Shown in pieces: positions 36,746 through 49,981 of a DNA stretch of 64,000 bases. This stretch comes from Erythrophleum ivorense (lineage: Eukaryota; Streptophyta; Magnoliopsida; Fabales; Fabaceae). Made by a program: the position numbers and the translations under genes. The stretch is taken from the NCBI GenBank assembly GCA_026724425.1, contig JAIUCV010000001.1, positions 9,778,556 to 9,842,555 of the forward strand. Direction: 5' to 3'. How positions within the stretch are numbered: the stretch's first letter is position 1; each line of letters opens with the position of its first letter. The notes beneath the pieces are model-generated. The model made no database searches. It was not told the origin of the DNA and saw nothing but the letters and a program-made list of their open reading frames with translations.

Positions 36746-39700
36746 ATGGCTGGGATCCGTTTGCATCTCGAGGACTCCGACGTCTCACAACAGGCACGGG
36801 CTGCAGTTGCTGTGTCCACCGCGGATCTGGTCTCTGACGACGACCGCTCTGTCGCCGCCGATTCTTGGTCCATCAAGAGTGATTACGGCAGCACCCTCGA
36901 CGACGAGCAGCGCCATGCCGACGCTGCTGAAGCTCTGTCCAACGCCAACTTCCGAGCCGCCTCTGATTACAGGTCTTTTCTAGCTTCTATTTTTGTTGTT
37001 CTTTTCTTCACTACCTTACTCTCCGCTTGGTTTTCTATGAAAGGGGTCAAGTGAAAGAAAATGGCTATATAGAACGCATTTTGAATGGAATTTGTGAAAT
37101 ATTTGGGGTGGAATTGATTGCGTCGTCACTGCTTTGAATTTTGATAGAATGAAAGTGACAGCATTGAAGAAAGAGGAATGGGATCAATCGGGCTATTGCA
37201 AATTTTTGGGTAATGAATGTGGTCATTTTTTTTCCTTAAAAAAATATTCTTTGCTTGTAATCATTGCTCTAGCTATGGGCATGTAAGTTGTAATGACCGT
37301 GTCATTTTGGTATTTACCCTGATAGATTTACAATCTGCAACTCTTACCTATATTAAGGGAAAAGAGTTAAATCAGTGCTACTGGTTGAGTGACAAATTTT
37401 TTATTCTCAAGTCACTTTTGGATGTGCAGTTCTGACAAGGATGAACCTGATGCTGAGGCAGTTACATCAATGCTAGGATTTCAGAGTTATTGGGATTCTG
37501 CGTATGCGGATGAGCTTGCAAATTTTCGTGAGCATGGCCATGCTGGTGAAGTTTGGTAAGTAAATTTTGACTGCATAATGTCTTTCACTGGTCCATGTGA
37601 GTTTTCGCAGAGATTAATTGTGAATATCCAATGGTAAAGAATTAAGGCTAATTCAAATACTATAATATCATAAAAAAAGAACTTTCAACTGATCTTATTT
37701 TTTTTCAAAGCAAGACATGATATTAACTTCCTACTGATATCATGATTCATCATTTCGACTTTTATTAAGTCAACAGCCGGAATTGCTGACTAGATGCCAT
37801 ATGCTGATGAACTATACAAGCATGGGTAATAATTAGTTATTTTGAGCTTTTCTAGGAGGGTAAAAGTAATTTATTTTTCTTTGTTTTTATTTCAACAAAA
37901 GCAAAGTTCTAGAAATAAAAATCTGTTCAGGCTTCCTACAGTCTGAAGTTTGTTATTTAAATGCCAAAATTTCCTTCATTGTTTATTTTTTCTTTATCTA
38001 GGCTGTTTTGCTAGACGCTAGATTCAGGAGTCAGTAGTTACTCCTGTTTAACCAGAACATACTGTGCAAGTCTCTGCCATATTAGCTAAACCGAATTACT
38101 CCTTATTATTCATTCAGCATAATTGAAGCTAGGTGTGTGTGTATATATATATATGTGGGGAGAACTTACCAGTCTTATTAAATGCAGCACATTTTACCGA
38201 AAGGCTAAGCTAATGCTTCAACATATTCAAGAGAGATAATAGAAGGAAAATAAGTGTACTATGAAAAACTAAAGTAATGAAGGTTAGTGTAATATTTAAA
38301 AATGGAATGTTTGTAATTGTAGGTTTGAAAACGTATTTAGGGGAGGAAAGTAACTGCATTTATGCCTTTTTTTCTTTTTAACTTGAATTTATCAACTTCT
38401 TGATAATGTTGAACACTAAAATTGTTACAAGGTGATGATATAAGTTGACATGCATGCTCCTCACGCCCCTCCCCTCCCCAAAAAAAAAAAAGTGTAGGTT
38501 TGGAGTTGATGTGATGGAAAGAGTTGTGTCTTGGACCAAAACCTTGTGCCTTGACATTTCTCAAGGTTGCATACCGAATAATGTTGATGATATCAAGACT
38601 GAGCCTACTGACCAGGATGATAAATATTTATCTAGTTGGAGTGTACTTGACATTGGGACTGGCAATGGTCTGCTTCTCCAAGAACTAGCTAAACAAGGGT
38701 ATGCATTTGCTATCCATATTTGGTAATTTGTTCTGTATTACTAGAAATGAAGTAGCACAAGTTAATACCTTCTAAGGAAGTTGGCTTGCAATAAGGTCAT
38801 GTAAAACTGTGTAGAATCATAAATGAGATTCTGCAACTCTTAGATTGTAGGGGGGAGGGTTCTAACATTTGATGTTCCAATATCGCAGATTTTTTTTTAT
38901 TTTATTTTGTTGGTATACCCTGTTAAAGATTATATGCAAAGTACTAAAATAGAAGTTAAAACATGTTAAACCCTGAAATGTAGTGCACCAAGAAAGCCTA
39001 AAGCCTAGAATGGTTTCATTTAGATGCTGCAAAAGTTCCTCTACATTTCTTTATCATTGCTTTCTGCTTAAATGCACTTTCCTCTTCCTCTTAATCTAAA
39101 TGATCAAAATTTGAAAAGGTGGATTGCTTGTAGCTGCAAAATTGTTCATGGATTCAAGTGTGCTTTGCCAACATTTATCTAAATTCCAGATATTTTAGGC
39201 ATCATCCAGATAAAGAACTGAAAAGGAAGACGAAAGAACTCAGACAGCATATTTGCAGCTTCCTAGTGTGAAAAGAAATGATTTTTTGGCTCTCCCTAAA
39301 CTTTATGCCCAAGGAATAGAGAAAGAAAAAAGAAGAAGAAAGAATGATTCTCATGACTTCAATCTGAAAATTCTCACATAATATTTTTCTTTCAAATTTA
39401 ATGTCCAATTAAAACATATTTGCTGCCACCGTACTTATTTGCTCACATAATATGTGAATATACAATGAAACAAAAAATATCTTTATGTGAAGAAACAAAA
39501 AATCTTGGGGAAGGATACTGGGGTGTTATAGGATTTCTTAATATTGATAGTCAGAGTTAGTTTGTAGGAAATTTTTACTTTGGATACAGGAAGAATAGAA
39601 GCAAAAAAACTATCTTGAATTGAAGAAACAAAATTCTTGAGAAAGGGAACTAGCATGAGTATGGAGTGTTATATGTTTTCTTAATAATAAAATTCTCTTA

Positions 39701-42700
39701 GTTTTCAGGGAGTTCTGAATATAGGTCATGAAGTGATATTTGCATTTATTTATGTTTTATTATATGTGAATACCTTGGTAAGCATACTCTTGACATCTCT
39801 GCATTCAGGTTCTCTGATTTAACTGGTACTGATTATAGTGAAGGGGCCATCATCCTTGCCCAAAGCCTTGCTAATCGTGATGGGTTTTCCAACATCAAAT
39901 TTTTGGTATGCTTAAAATGTGAAGATATTATGAATTTTGTTTCATGTGTGTGCACATAAGTGTGCCTGTGTTATTAAATGTATCATTTTAGTTTTATCTT
40001 TGTCTTATGTACCTTAAAGATAATAGGTTATGCTTATGTGCGTGTGTTATCATTGTTTCTGTTGTAGATGATTGATTTGGACAAAGGTTGGAGCTATGCT
40101 TATTCATAGGTTTTCAAAATTTGAAAGATAACCCTAATATAGCATTATATAGATAATGCACACTCATGGAACTCTCAGTCTTTCACACACTTGGCAGTCC
40201 CCTCCTCTCCTCTTGTAATAACACTTGAAAATCGAAATTACTGCAAGGTAAACTCCTAAGGGGGCATTTAATACAGCGATACATTTTTTATTCCTGGGAA
40301 TCACAAGAAAAAGTCATGAAATACACCAGAAAAGCTAGTATAGGAGTGAAACACGATTAAATATAGTGACCCATGCTAAATAGAGGCTGGAAAGGATTTT
40401 AGGAAGGCCAATCAGCCTTTTTTTTGGGCACATCAGTATGCTTGCAGGCGGTAGACTTGTCCTAACATCTAGCAGATGCTCTTGAAATACACCAGAAAAC
40501 CTAGGATAGGAGCAAAACACCATTAAATATAATGACCCATGCCAAATAGAGGCTGGAAAGGATTTCAACAAGGCCAATTGGCCTTTTTTGGGCACATCGG
40601 TATGCTTGCAGGTGGTAGACTTGTCCTGATATCTAGCAGATGGTCTTGGAAGAAGCGCCATGTTGGGAGATATCCGGTGATGGAACTTTGGGTCTGGCCT
40701 CTTTAGGGTTTTGATTAACTACAAGATAAACTTCTAAAGGTAATGATAAAAGATAGACAATAATATCCTCTATGACTTCTAGGTAATTAGAAACTCCTGA
40801 TTCTTTAGGAGTTGCACATTATTAAGGTTTCTCAACAATGTAATATATAATGATGAAACACCCCCCGCACCCCCCCCCCCCCAACAAAAAAAAAAGAGAA
40901 AAAATAACTTAACTTGGTGTTGAGATTTCTTAATCATTTTTACTATGGCTCGTAATCTCTTAAGTTGCATCCCTAATTGGAATTTGTGGACTAAAAGGTC
41001 CCCAGTCCCACCCTAGTTGTCTTGAAACTAAACACCTTATGTCTATCACTGTCTATCACCATCTAGTTTAGGAGTTCGTTCCCCATCAGTTGTTTCCTAG
41101 ATCCTGCTGCTTCTCTTTGTGATGCCATTCTGTCAAATATGTAATTTGTCAAAAATTTTCATTAACCATAATGCTTAATTAACTTGAACTCTTGAGCACT
41201 GTGAAGGAGAACTAGTAGAGAGGCAGAGATGAGAGGGAGGAGGGGCATTCCTAATAATCTTACATGTAGAAATTATCTTCAAATTGCCCCCATAGTGGTC
41301 TTCTCCTCATCTGCAAGGACATTGGTTTGCTTTGTTGGGGGAGGTTCTGAGCATATGTAATTGGGAAAAATGCAAATACTTCCCTTTCAACTTTGAGCCA
41401 TTTGCAAGCACTCCATCAACTTTGAAAACCGGAAAATACCCCATTTAATTAATTGTCAAGCCCTGACTTTCTAACATTGACCTTAAAAAAACCACATGGT
41501 TCCGAAATACAGGAACTGGAAATGATTAAAAAATGTGCATGACCTATTTTAAGTGTTCTTTTTTTGTTCTCTATTTTACAGTAACATTTATATTTGTTTG
41601 ATATTAGATTCAATGAGTCATGAATATCAACATGATGAATGGCTATGTAGTTATCATCAGTGAAGTATGGTTCCTCAGTTCAATCTTTTAATCAAAGAAA
41701 AGATTTTCAACTGGCATTGCAGTACAAACATGGTGTGATTTTATTTGTCTTTTAGGAACTTTTGTATACATATGGAAAAATGTTCAAACTTTTAAAATCA
41801 TCTTGGAAGTCTGAACAACTCTTGTTATTTATTAAAGTTATTCTACAAATCTTCTTATGACAAATGGAAAGAAATCAGATCAAGTGCATTTTTGGTCCCT
41901 CTAGTATTGTAAGGATTTCAATTTGGTTCCTCTAATTTTAATTGAGTCAATATGGTCCTTCAACATCTAAAAAATTATGCAATTAAGTTCTTACATCTTA
42001 GTTTCATCCGTCGTTGTGATTTAGACCCCATGGATTCTCCAGATGGCAAGTAATCAAGTGATATCATGCTTTAGTCACATGATCTCCTGTCGCCAATTGA
42101 TTTTCTCCTCAAGTTTGACTGAAAATTAGGGTGATCTCACTTGATTACCAATTAACCATTGACTTCATGTGGCTCAAATCATGTCCATTTGGATGATTTA
42201 ATTGCAACATCATCAATTTTTGTTACCACATAATATTATACAACTAAGTTGAAAGGACTTAATTGCTTTATTTTTAAATGTTGAAAGACAATATTCACTA
42301 GATTGAAAGTAGAGGGACTAAATTGAAAGGACCAAACTTGGTTCCTCTAATTTTAATTGGGTCAATGTTGTCCTTCAACATTTAAAAATTATGCAAATAA
42401 GTTCTTACGTCTTAGTTTCATCTGTGGATGTGATTCAGGCCCCATGGATTCCCTGGATGACAAGTAATCAAGTGATATCTTGCTTTAGTCACATGATCTC
42501 CCTTCCCACTCCTTCTCCTCAAGTTTGTCTAAAAATTAGGGTGATCTCACTTGATTACCAGTCAACCAATGACTTCATGTGGCCCAAATCATGTCCATCT
42601 AGATGATTTAATTCCAACATCATCAATTTTCGTTACCACATAAATAGAATAGAACTAATGGAAAGGACTTAATTCCTTTATTTTTAAATATTGAAATTCA

Positions 42701-43896
42701 CTCGATTAAAAGTAGGGGGACCTAATTGAAACTTCTACACTGACTGAGGAATAAAAAATATATTTAAGCCAAAGAAATTTTAGTTTTTTAAATAAATGTA
42801 TTTTAAATATATTATTATTACTTTTTAGTGCATACTTATGCAGCCTTATTATAATCTTCATTGCAGTGTGTTTCTGTCATGCAATGTTTGATAACTTGTT
42901 ATGAGTTTGAAATCTTATTCTTTTGCCATTATTATGTGTAATGGGTATGGATAGCATTATAATTGATTACTTTTAATTCATTTAGGTTGATGATGTTCTC
43001 AAGACAAAGTTGGAACGGCAGTTTCAACTTGTCATGGATAAAGGTACTCTAGATGCTATTGGATTGCATCCTGATGGTCCGGTCAAGAGGTAATAGAAAA
43101 TATTGTATTCCCAGTGGTTCTATTGTGAAAATGTTATTTTTCTTACTAAGGTTATGTTTTCTATTTCTTTCTCACTCTACATCAAATCATGTTAAAAGAA
43201 TTAAATTAATACATTAAATCCAATAACTAATAAGAGTTCAGAGGGTTAACAATTATAAAGGATTTTTCTGATTTATTATCCATTTAATTATCTCCTAGCC
43301 TAATACTGAGGAATTGTGTTCTGGCTTTCTGATTCCCAGAATGATGTATTGGGACTCTCTGTTGAAGTTGGTTGCTCCTGGTGGAATACTAGTAAGTACC
43401 AAAAGTTTGTTCAATGTTGATGCTGAATTTGAGGCCTCCTTTTATTTATATTTTTACCTAATTTTTGGTATTCATTGACTGCCCTAATTACAATGTGTGA
43501 TTAGCATTTACTGTTTAAATTATTTGATCGAAGCTGTATTCTGCATTTAGTTGTGCTTATTAAGTTGTTATGTATCTCCAAAGAACCAGTTTTCATGATG
43601 TCGAAACAGTTCTGCTACTTCACAATGCTCATCTCTCTTTAACGCCTACCTTTTTTTTCTTGTCGTGGAAGGTAATCACTTCGTGCAACAGTACAAAGGA
43701 TGAGCTGGTGCAAGAAGTTGAAAGTTTCAACCAAAGTAAAATTGCTACTGCCCAGGAGCATGAAACAGCTAAGGACGAACAATCATGCAAAGATCCTCCA
43801 TTTCAATATTTAAGTCATGTCCGCACATATTCAACATTCATGTTTCGCGGTGCTGTAGGCTCCCGTGTTGCCACCGTGGCATTCCTTCGGAACTGA
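36746..43896 (+). CDS. AR401: EEF1A lysine methyltransferase 2-like (EFM4/METTL10 family)
   Basis: Seven coding exons: 36746-36972, 37430-37555, 38498-38698, 39809-39905, 42986-43089, 43340-43391 and 43672-43896. All GT-AG, in frame, 1032 nt giving 343 aa. SAM-dependent class I methyltransferase; yeast and human relatives methylate a lysine of translation factor eEF1A, and the plant homologue (Arabidopsis AR401) is assigned by similarity. Residues 1-85 are an acidic, Ala/Ser-rich plant extension. FQSYWDSAYADELANF follows; motif I is VLDIGTGNG (167-175), then TGTDYSEGAI (191-199), VDDVL (218-222), the family-specific MDKGTLDAIGLHPD (234-247) and PGGILVITSCNST (265-277). The C-terminus RTYSTFMFRGAVGSRVATVAFLRN is typical of the family. 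Intron 4 is 3.1 kb and carries old duplicated repeats. No defect seen. Confidence 0.95.
38462..38497 (+). promoter_or_regulatory. AR401: Unusual 3' splice site of intron 2
   Basis: A C-rich pyrimidine tract is separated from the acceptor AG by an A-run of about 12, then GTGTAG. The chosen AG at 38496-38497 restores the frame (W-F-G-V-D) and is the only good fit. Confidence 0.75.
40317..40650. repeat. ~166-bp tandem duplication in intron 4
   Basis: Units 40317-40482 and 40483-40650 share most positions (GACCCATG.CAAATAGAGG; GTAGACTTGTCCT). The minus-strand open frame across it is repeat-derived. Confidence 0.85.
41890..42745. repeat. ~405-bp tandem duplication in intron 4
   Basis: Units 41933-42337 and 42338-42745 (AAGTAATCAAGTGATATC; TTAGTCACATGATCTCC). 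Ends of the TTGGTCCCTC...GGGACTAAATTGAA type are common in a dispersed plant repeat, so this may be two tandem copies of one. Confidence 0.8.
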
Positions 43897-44157
43897 AAGT
43901 GGCTGTCATATATCATTCTGGTTTATATTTTTATATCAACGGGTTTGACATTGTTGGTGTTAGTGTGCATGTGGCTGAGGTGGATGTTTGTATCAAACCG
44001 TAAATATTTGCTGATTCATGTAGAAGTTAAGTAATTCCCGGGTGAATAGAGGTTTTTGTAATCAAGGTGAGTTCAAATAGTGGCGCATTTGAGTGTTGTG
44101 TTTACCTTAGCGCCCCCCTTTCCAGACCTTTTTAAACGGCTAACACATCTTTTACGG
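43897..44157 (+). other. AR401: 3' UTR of the methyltransferase gene
   Basis: Non-coding sequence after the TGA. No clean AATAAA near the expected site, as is usual in plants. Confidence 0.4.
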
Positions 44158-45060
44158 CTTGTTTGGTATAGCTCTTGAAATGGGAAGTGAAATAGAATCA
44201 GGAGGAAAATTTGTTTGGTAGAAAGATTCAACAGCAGAAAGGAAAAGGCAACTAGAATGGGGCATTCCATACCGTAGCACGGTAAGGGAAGCAGCATTTG
44301 GAGCCATTTTGGAGAAATATGGGTTTTACCCTCTTTAAACGTACCGAAGCAACCCTTTGTCCAATTATTCTGATAGCCTGCCATAAGTCTTGCGGCTTGT
44401 GGCTTGTTGCAGCTCTTTCTTCACACCTGTTTCATAACTCTTGCTACTCTTTCTTCTTCTTCAGTCGACCACTGTCAAAGGCGGAGCTGTGCAATCCTCC
44501 ACCCAAATAGTTGAGTTATTCCCACTGCCTTCCCTGTCTCTTTTTCCTCTGCACTTTGCTCCAAAACACCTATTACTGATCTGTGTGATTTCATTGTTCT
44601 ACCATGAATTGCCTTGCAAGAAAAATTGTAAGTAAAATGCTTTACTGTAGTCTATAATCCCACTCACAAGCCATCAATGATTTTGGTCTGTTGAAATTTG
44701 ATTAAAGGGCGAATGAAACAAATAGAGAAATTGCTGCTGCAGTCTTTTCTGAAGAAAATGCTAAGAAGAAACTATTTTAAGATTTTTCTATCAGCACATT
44801 ATTATTTTTAACTATTTTAAATTTTTTTCATAATTTTTTTGCAAGCTTTGCAATCTCTCTCTCTCTCTCGCTATATAGACTACTTGGTTTCTTTCTGTAC
44901 CATGAGGGCAAAAAGAAAATAGAAGTTTTTTTTTTTTCTTTTTTTTGTAAGGGAATTTTGATATTTTAATAAAAATAAAGTTTTCTTTTCATTTTTATAT
45001 TATTTTCATCATACCAAATATACAAATAGGAAGGTTTTTTTTTTCTGTGTCATATCAAAT
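44158..45060. other. Repeat-like region with TTGTTTGGTA start
   Basis: Starts GGCTTGTTTGGTATAGCTC and has ATCATACCAAATATAC near 45010-45026, MITE-like ends around ~850 bp. A further CTTTC-rich stretch inside. Open frames in it look like chance frames. Confidence 0.35.
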
Positions 45061-46512
45061 AGTTTTGATTTTATTTCATTCAGCATTTACTTTCTAATTT
45101 TAGTGGAGCAATTTGTATGCACCAAACAGGATGTAATAAGGAGAATGAATTTCTTGCTAGCAGAGTTTTGTTCTCTTTTTTTTTAAACAACGAAAAAAAG
45201 ATATGGCCCCCCCTATTTGGAGGGCCGAGATCTCTTCATTGCGGAATAGCACAGCGCGAGCAACAGGGAAATCGGTTCTTTTTACAAGGTAGACACCCAA
45301 ATGGAGCAATGACAAGGTTTTAATACGTTGAAAGATTTAATCATGAAGTGCTTAGTGAAAAAATAATATATTTTTTGGTGAGAGTTTTCATTAAAAAAAT
45401 TCAATAGAAATGCTGAATAATTGTATTTAAGTTTGTCCTTCGGCAGTATTCAAAGCCTATTGGAAGTGGCTTCCATGAAATCCTTTGACATGTAAGGATA
45501 ACATCGATTGCTGTTTTTTTTTTAGTATTATTCTTTTATGATTAGCACTACATGTAAGTTTATTTGCCTCACTTGAAAAAAGTTGAAGGGTGATAGGCTA
45601 AGCTCATGTTCAACCACCTAAAGTTGCAAGGAATGTTATAAAAGTATTCAAGTTCCTCTATAAACATCTTACTCTAAAAGTATCCTTCATTGGATTTATT
45701 TATTTATTTATTATGTCTCATAATTTCAAAATGGTGTTATTGTGGGAGGAGAACACGATGGGCTTTTTTGCAACCTGTTACGTGGTACGTCCCAAAGGAG
45801 TACACACTTTGCAACCTAGGTGCATTGTTTCTCTCATCATCATCATTATTATTATTATTATTATTATAACAATAATGAAACACTAGATATTTAGTCACAC
45901 ACACTGTGTCCTTATTTTAAAGAATCCGTGCTCCGTGCTAAGGAAATGTAAGATGGGAAAAGTACCATGTTTATTTCTTGGGAAGTGAGTATCATGGCAT
46001 AATTGATAGAATTAGGTTTAGGTGAAGTTTTTATAGATTTTGCTATTATGTTTTGTAATGAAAATATAACATGGACAAAAATTTAAAAGACCTAATCATT
46101 AAAAAATAAGCTATGAAAAAATTAATTGATGAAATCGTTATTAGAAAACTTGGTAATAAATATCTGAAAAATGGATGCTAAGTATTTCTGAAAATAATAT
46201 TACCTGTACAGGTCCAGCTAATACAATGCTGGCCATCACCTTCAGGATGAATTGGAATGGGAATCATCGATGGATACCCGACAGTGAATCATAGGGAAAA
46301 CTACTTTGAGGTATCTCGACATTCCAGCTCCGCAGAGACAGTTATTGACGGTTTGAAGATTGAGATTTTTAGGGCCCTCAATTGTATCTTTTATTCATTA
46401 AGGTTTGATATGTTACCACTAATTTTTCTTTAAATTTTTTCGCATGCTTTTTTGTGTGTCTGTTTGTTGTACTAAATAATACAATTTCACGTTAACTTTT
46501 TTTTAACATTCT

Positions 46513-46551
<39 letters not shown>

Positions 46552-47146
46552 ATGTATAAGTATGTATTCAGAGTATCATTTTAACTCAACCCATTTAATA
46601 AAGCAGTCATATAACAAATTTTAAACGATTAAAGCTCGAGTTAAAATTTAAGCTCAATTTATTCTAAAGCTTATTTGATTTACCACAAAGAGAACGTATT
46701 ATTTTTACATAATTTATATAATATTTATTATATTTTTGTTTTTTAATTTTATTTATTAAATTAATATTTTAACTATTAAATTATTTTTTAAAAGTATAAA
46801 TAAAAAAATTATTTTTTATTCCATATATCTAAATTTTATATTTATTTATTTTACATCATTCAACCAAACACACAAATTGGTGGGATTTGATTATAATTTT
46901 ATAGCTTATATAGTTATATCTCATTATATGAAAATTTTGTTTATATAATTCAAGAAAGCAAAAAGTTGTAGAATATATATATATGAAGAATTTTTTCTTT
47001 TAATTACTGTTCTTATGTCAGTTTTGCTTTGGGTTTCACGTAATCTCTTTTTTCTCTCTCCTTTTTTTTATTTCTTTCATTTTTCGTTTGTATTCTCTTT
47101 CCCTCATTTTTTTTTTAATTTACATGCACAGGACAAGCCACTTGCT
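45061..47146. other. Intergenic DNA with two GC-richer patches
   Basis: 45200-45320 and 46200-46400 are less AT-rich than their surroundings. The second has a 50-codon open stretch on the plus strand (start IGMGIIDGYPTVNHRENYFE), unrecognised; possibly a gene or organelle-derived fragment. (TA)n at 46514-46543 and (ATT)n near 45840-45870. Confidence 0.4.
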
Positions 47147-47300
47147 CTCTACAAGAAATATTAAACCACATTAATGACAAATTGAAGATAAATTGTTCAA
47201 TTGTCAATGCCAACACGCTGATTAGCAACAAAGTTTTTCCGTCAGTAGATAAATTGGCAACGGAAATTCTGTTGCCAATTAATAGCAATTTTTTTAAGCT
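47147..47300 (+). mobile_element. CACTA (En/Spm) terminal fragment
   Basis: CTCTACAAGAAATATTAAAC resembles the CACTACAAGAAA end of CACTA transposons, followed by subterminal GGCAACGGAAATTCTGTTGCC-like inverted motifs. No second end or transposase seen. Confidence 0.45.
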
Positions 47301-48830
47301 ATGATTTCAAAGCGCTTGGTAATTATGATTTTTTTAATTACATCCATAATTAATATAAAATATGTCGCTCATTTCATATCACTAAGGCTGATGTTTTAAT
47401 TCCGTACATACAACGTTCATATGAAAAATAAGATAAGAATTAAATGGACAAATGTATTTTTATTGATTCTTAATATATGGATTACAATCTCTTAATACAA
47501 ATCTTCAAACAAGAAGTAAAATCTTTTAAATCTTATGTTTAAAATATTTCATGTCAAAGTTTAAATTAAATTGGATCCTTTATGGTTTGTTTGGATGGGA
47601 TGAAAAACAAGAGAAGAGAAAAGTTGAGAAAAAAAAAAGATTAAAAAATGAATTTTACCTTATTTAGATATAAGAGAAAAATCAAGAGAAGAAAAAAGTT
47701 GTTACGAAAATTGAGGTGGGTCTCGTCAAAAAGTTTTTTTTTTAAATGGAGAGATTTTGAAAAAAAAAAACTTTACACATAACATATTTCAAAATTTTGA
47801 CTACGATACAATTAATAACGTATTGTGTAAATGTTTATGATTGCATTACGATCAAAAGAAAAGTCTTTTCTAACTATAATGCAGTCAGAAATCAAAAACA
47901 TTAATTTAATTTAATTAATTAATATTTCAAGTAATTAATGTGATAATTATTTATTTAAATTTTTTTATAAAATTAATTAATAATAAATATATTTTATAAA
48001 ATAATAATATAATTTTTAATATTAAAAATAAAAAAATAAAAAAGTAGATCAACTGCGATCAAATGACAGTCAAAAAATTTTTTTACTACTGTCATTTGAT
48101 CTGTATATGTGTGTGTGTATTAGCATTGGCAACCCATAAATATGTATATATATATTTTTTCAATATATAATATTTATATATTAATATATATAATATTGTA
48201 ATATATAATAATATGTTATATATAATATATAAATATAATTAAAAAGTATTTATTATATTTATATATATTATATTTAAATTAATTAATATATATTAAAGGA
48301 AATTATTATATTTATTGTATTAAAATAATAATTTATAAATATTTTTTTAAAAAAATATAATTAATTTAAAAAAATTATTTTTGAATATATTTTTAAATTT
48401 TAAGTGTATTTTCTTTTAATAAGAAATATTTTTTAATTTTATTCAAAAATATTTTTTATTATTTAAACATTTTTTAAAAATTGGTATTCACTTTTTCATT
48501 TTATTATTTGGCTAATTTAAAAAAAATTAAAATTTAGTTTTCATAAATTTGTGTTTTTTTAAAACTCATTATTCTTATTTATTTTTACAAAAATAAATAT
48601 GTATAAATTCAAAATAATTAATTTATATTTAAAGTATAATTTTTGTTAAAATGTAAAAGTTATTAATATTAGACAATAAGAACATTATTGAAATTATAAA
48701 TTAACAAGTTTCTTTTTTTTACATTTTTTTTCCACCCATCCAAACACATGGTTAGAGTTATATACTATAAAGTTTGTTGTATAATTCAGAAAGAAAAAAA
48801 AAAAAAGAGGGAGTGAAAGTGAAAGTAAAA

Positions 48831-48869
<39 letters not shown>

Positions 48870-49980
48870 CTCTTTGCGTCACTTTTTGTTTTTACCCAAC
48901 AAAAGTTTTATGATAAAAAATTTTAAAAAATCCTTGCATGTTTGAACCTCTTGATACAGTAAAGGAATCGTTTGAAAAATTTTTCAAATGACACTCGTGA
49001 AATCTTCGTGGTTCAGAATAATTCCTGATTAGGACTGATATAAAAATGATTTAGTGATGCGCATTGTTTATTTTAGAAGTCTCATAAAAAAATCGGATTT
49101 CAAAACTTTACAATCCATATTCCCATCAGTTAAGAAATTGGCAAAGTATGAATTGTGTGCAACTCTTAACTTACATTTGTTTATTTCAACAACACTTTGT
49201 CCATAATCTTGATTAAACAATTGAAAGAAATCCTGGGAGCTTCGTGTTTGGATTATGTGAAAATATCCGTTGAACCCGGGATTCCAATTAGCTAAGTCAA
49301 CTATACAATATTATGAAAAGCAATAAATTGGCTAAAAAAATCAATTTTTTTATAAAAAATATATATAGGAGTATATATATATATAGCCGTCCTCCTTTAT
49401 TTTCTCTCCTCTTTTCAATTGGAATTTGGCACTAGGCTCCTCTCAACATTTTCTTTTCAAAAGTTTTCAAATAAATATTTTTTTAACTTAGAGGAGTTTG
49501 GTGAACGGAAAATTATTTTAAAATGATAATAGGATTTATTTATATTATATTATGAGAAAAGAATTAGAACTTGTTCGGTAACACTTAATAAGAAACGAAT
49601 AGCAGTTTTCAAACAAAACTACTCAAGTAAAATAAGAAAATTACAAAATTGTATTCAAAGTTCAAACATTAATAATGTTACTAAAAAAAAGCCTGTGGGA
49701 TTTGACCATTTACCAACCCTTTTGTGAGAGTGATTTTCTTTAAATAGATAAAATACAAAATTACATACATCTTTCCTGAATTTTGTATCATTAATTAAAT
49801 TGTATTGTTAATTAGGAAGTTGGGTACTATGTAAAATATTTTTGTTACACTCTACTAGTAAAATAATAGATTAACTAATAGCATATAGGTTATTTGTATG
49901 AATTCAAAAACTTAAAAAAAAATTATTATCAAATTTTAAAAGCTAAACAATTCTCTATAAATAACCTAAAATTAATCAGA
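47301..49980. other. Very AT-rich intergenic DNA
   Basis: No gene seen. (TA)n at 48833-48867 next to a GA/A-rich run. A GTTTGGATGGGATGAAAA start near 47588 suggests another MITE end. Confidence 0.5.
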
Positions 49981-49981
49981 A

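Noticed and set aside
40335..40661. 108-codon minus-strand frame in intron 4
   Set aside because: Spans the 166-bp tandem duplication, antisense to the gene, no domain.
44073..44635. Several overlapping open frames on both strands
   Set aside because: No coding conservation clues; lies in a MITE-like region.
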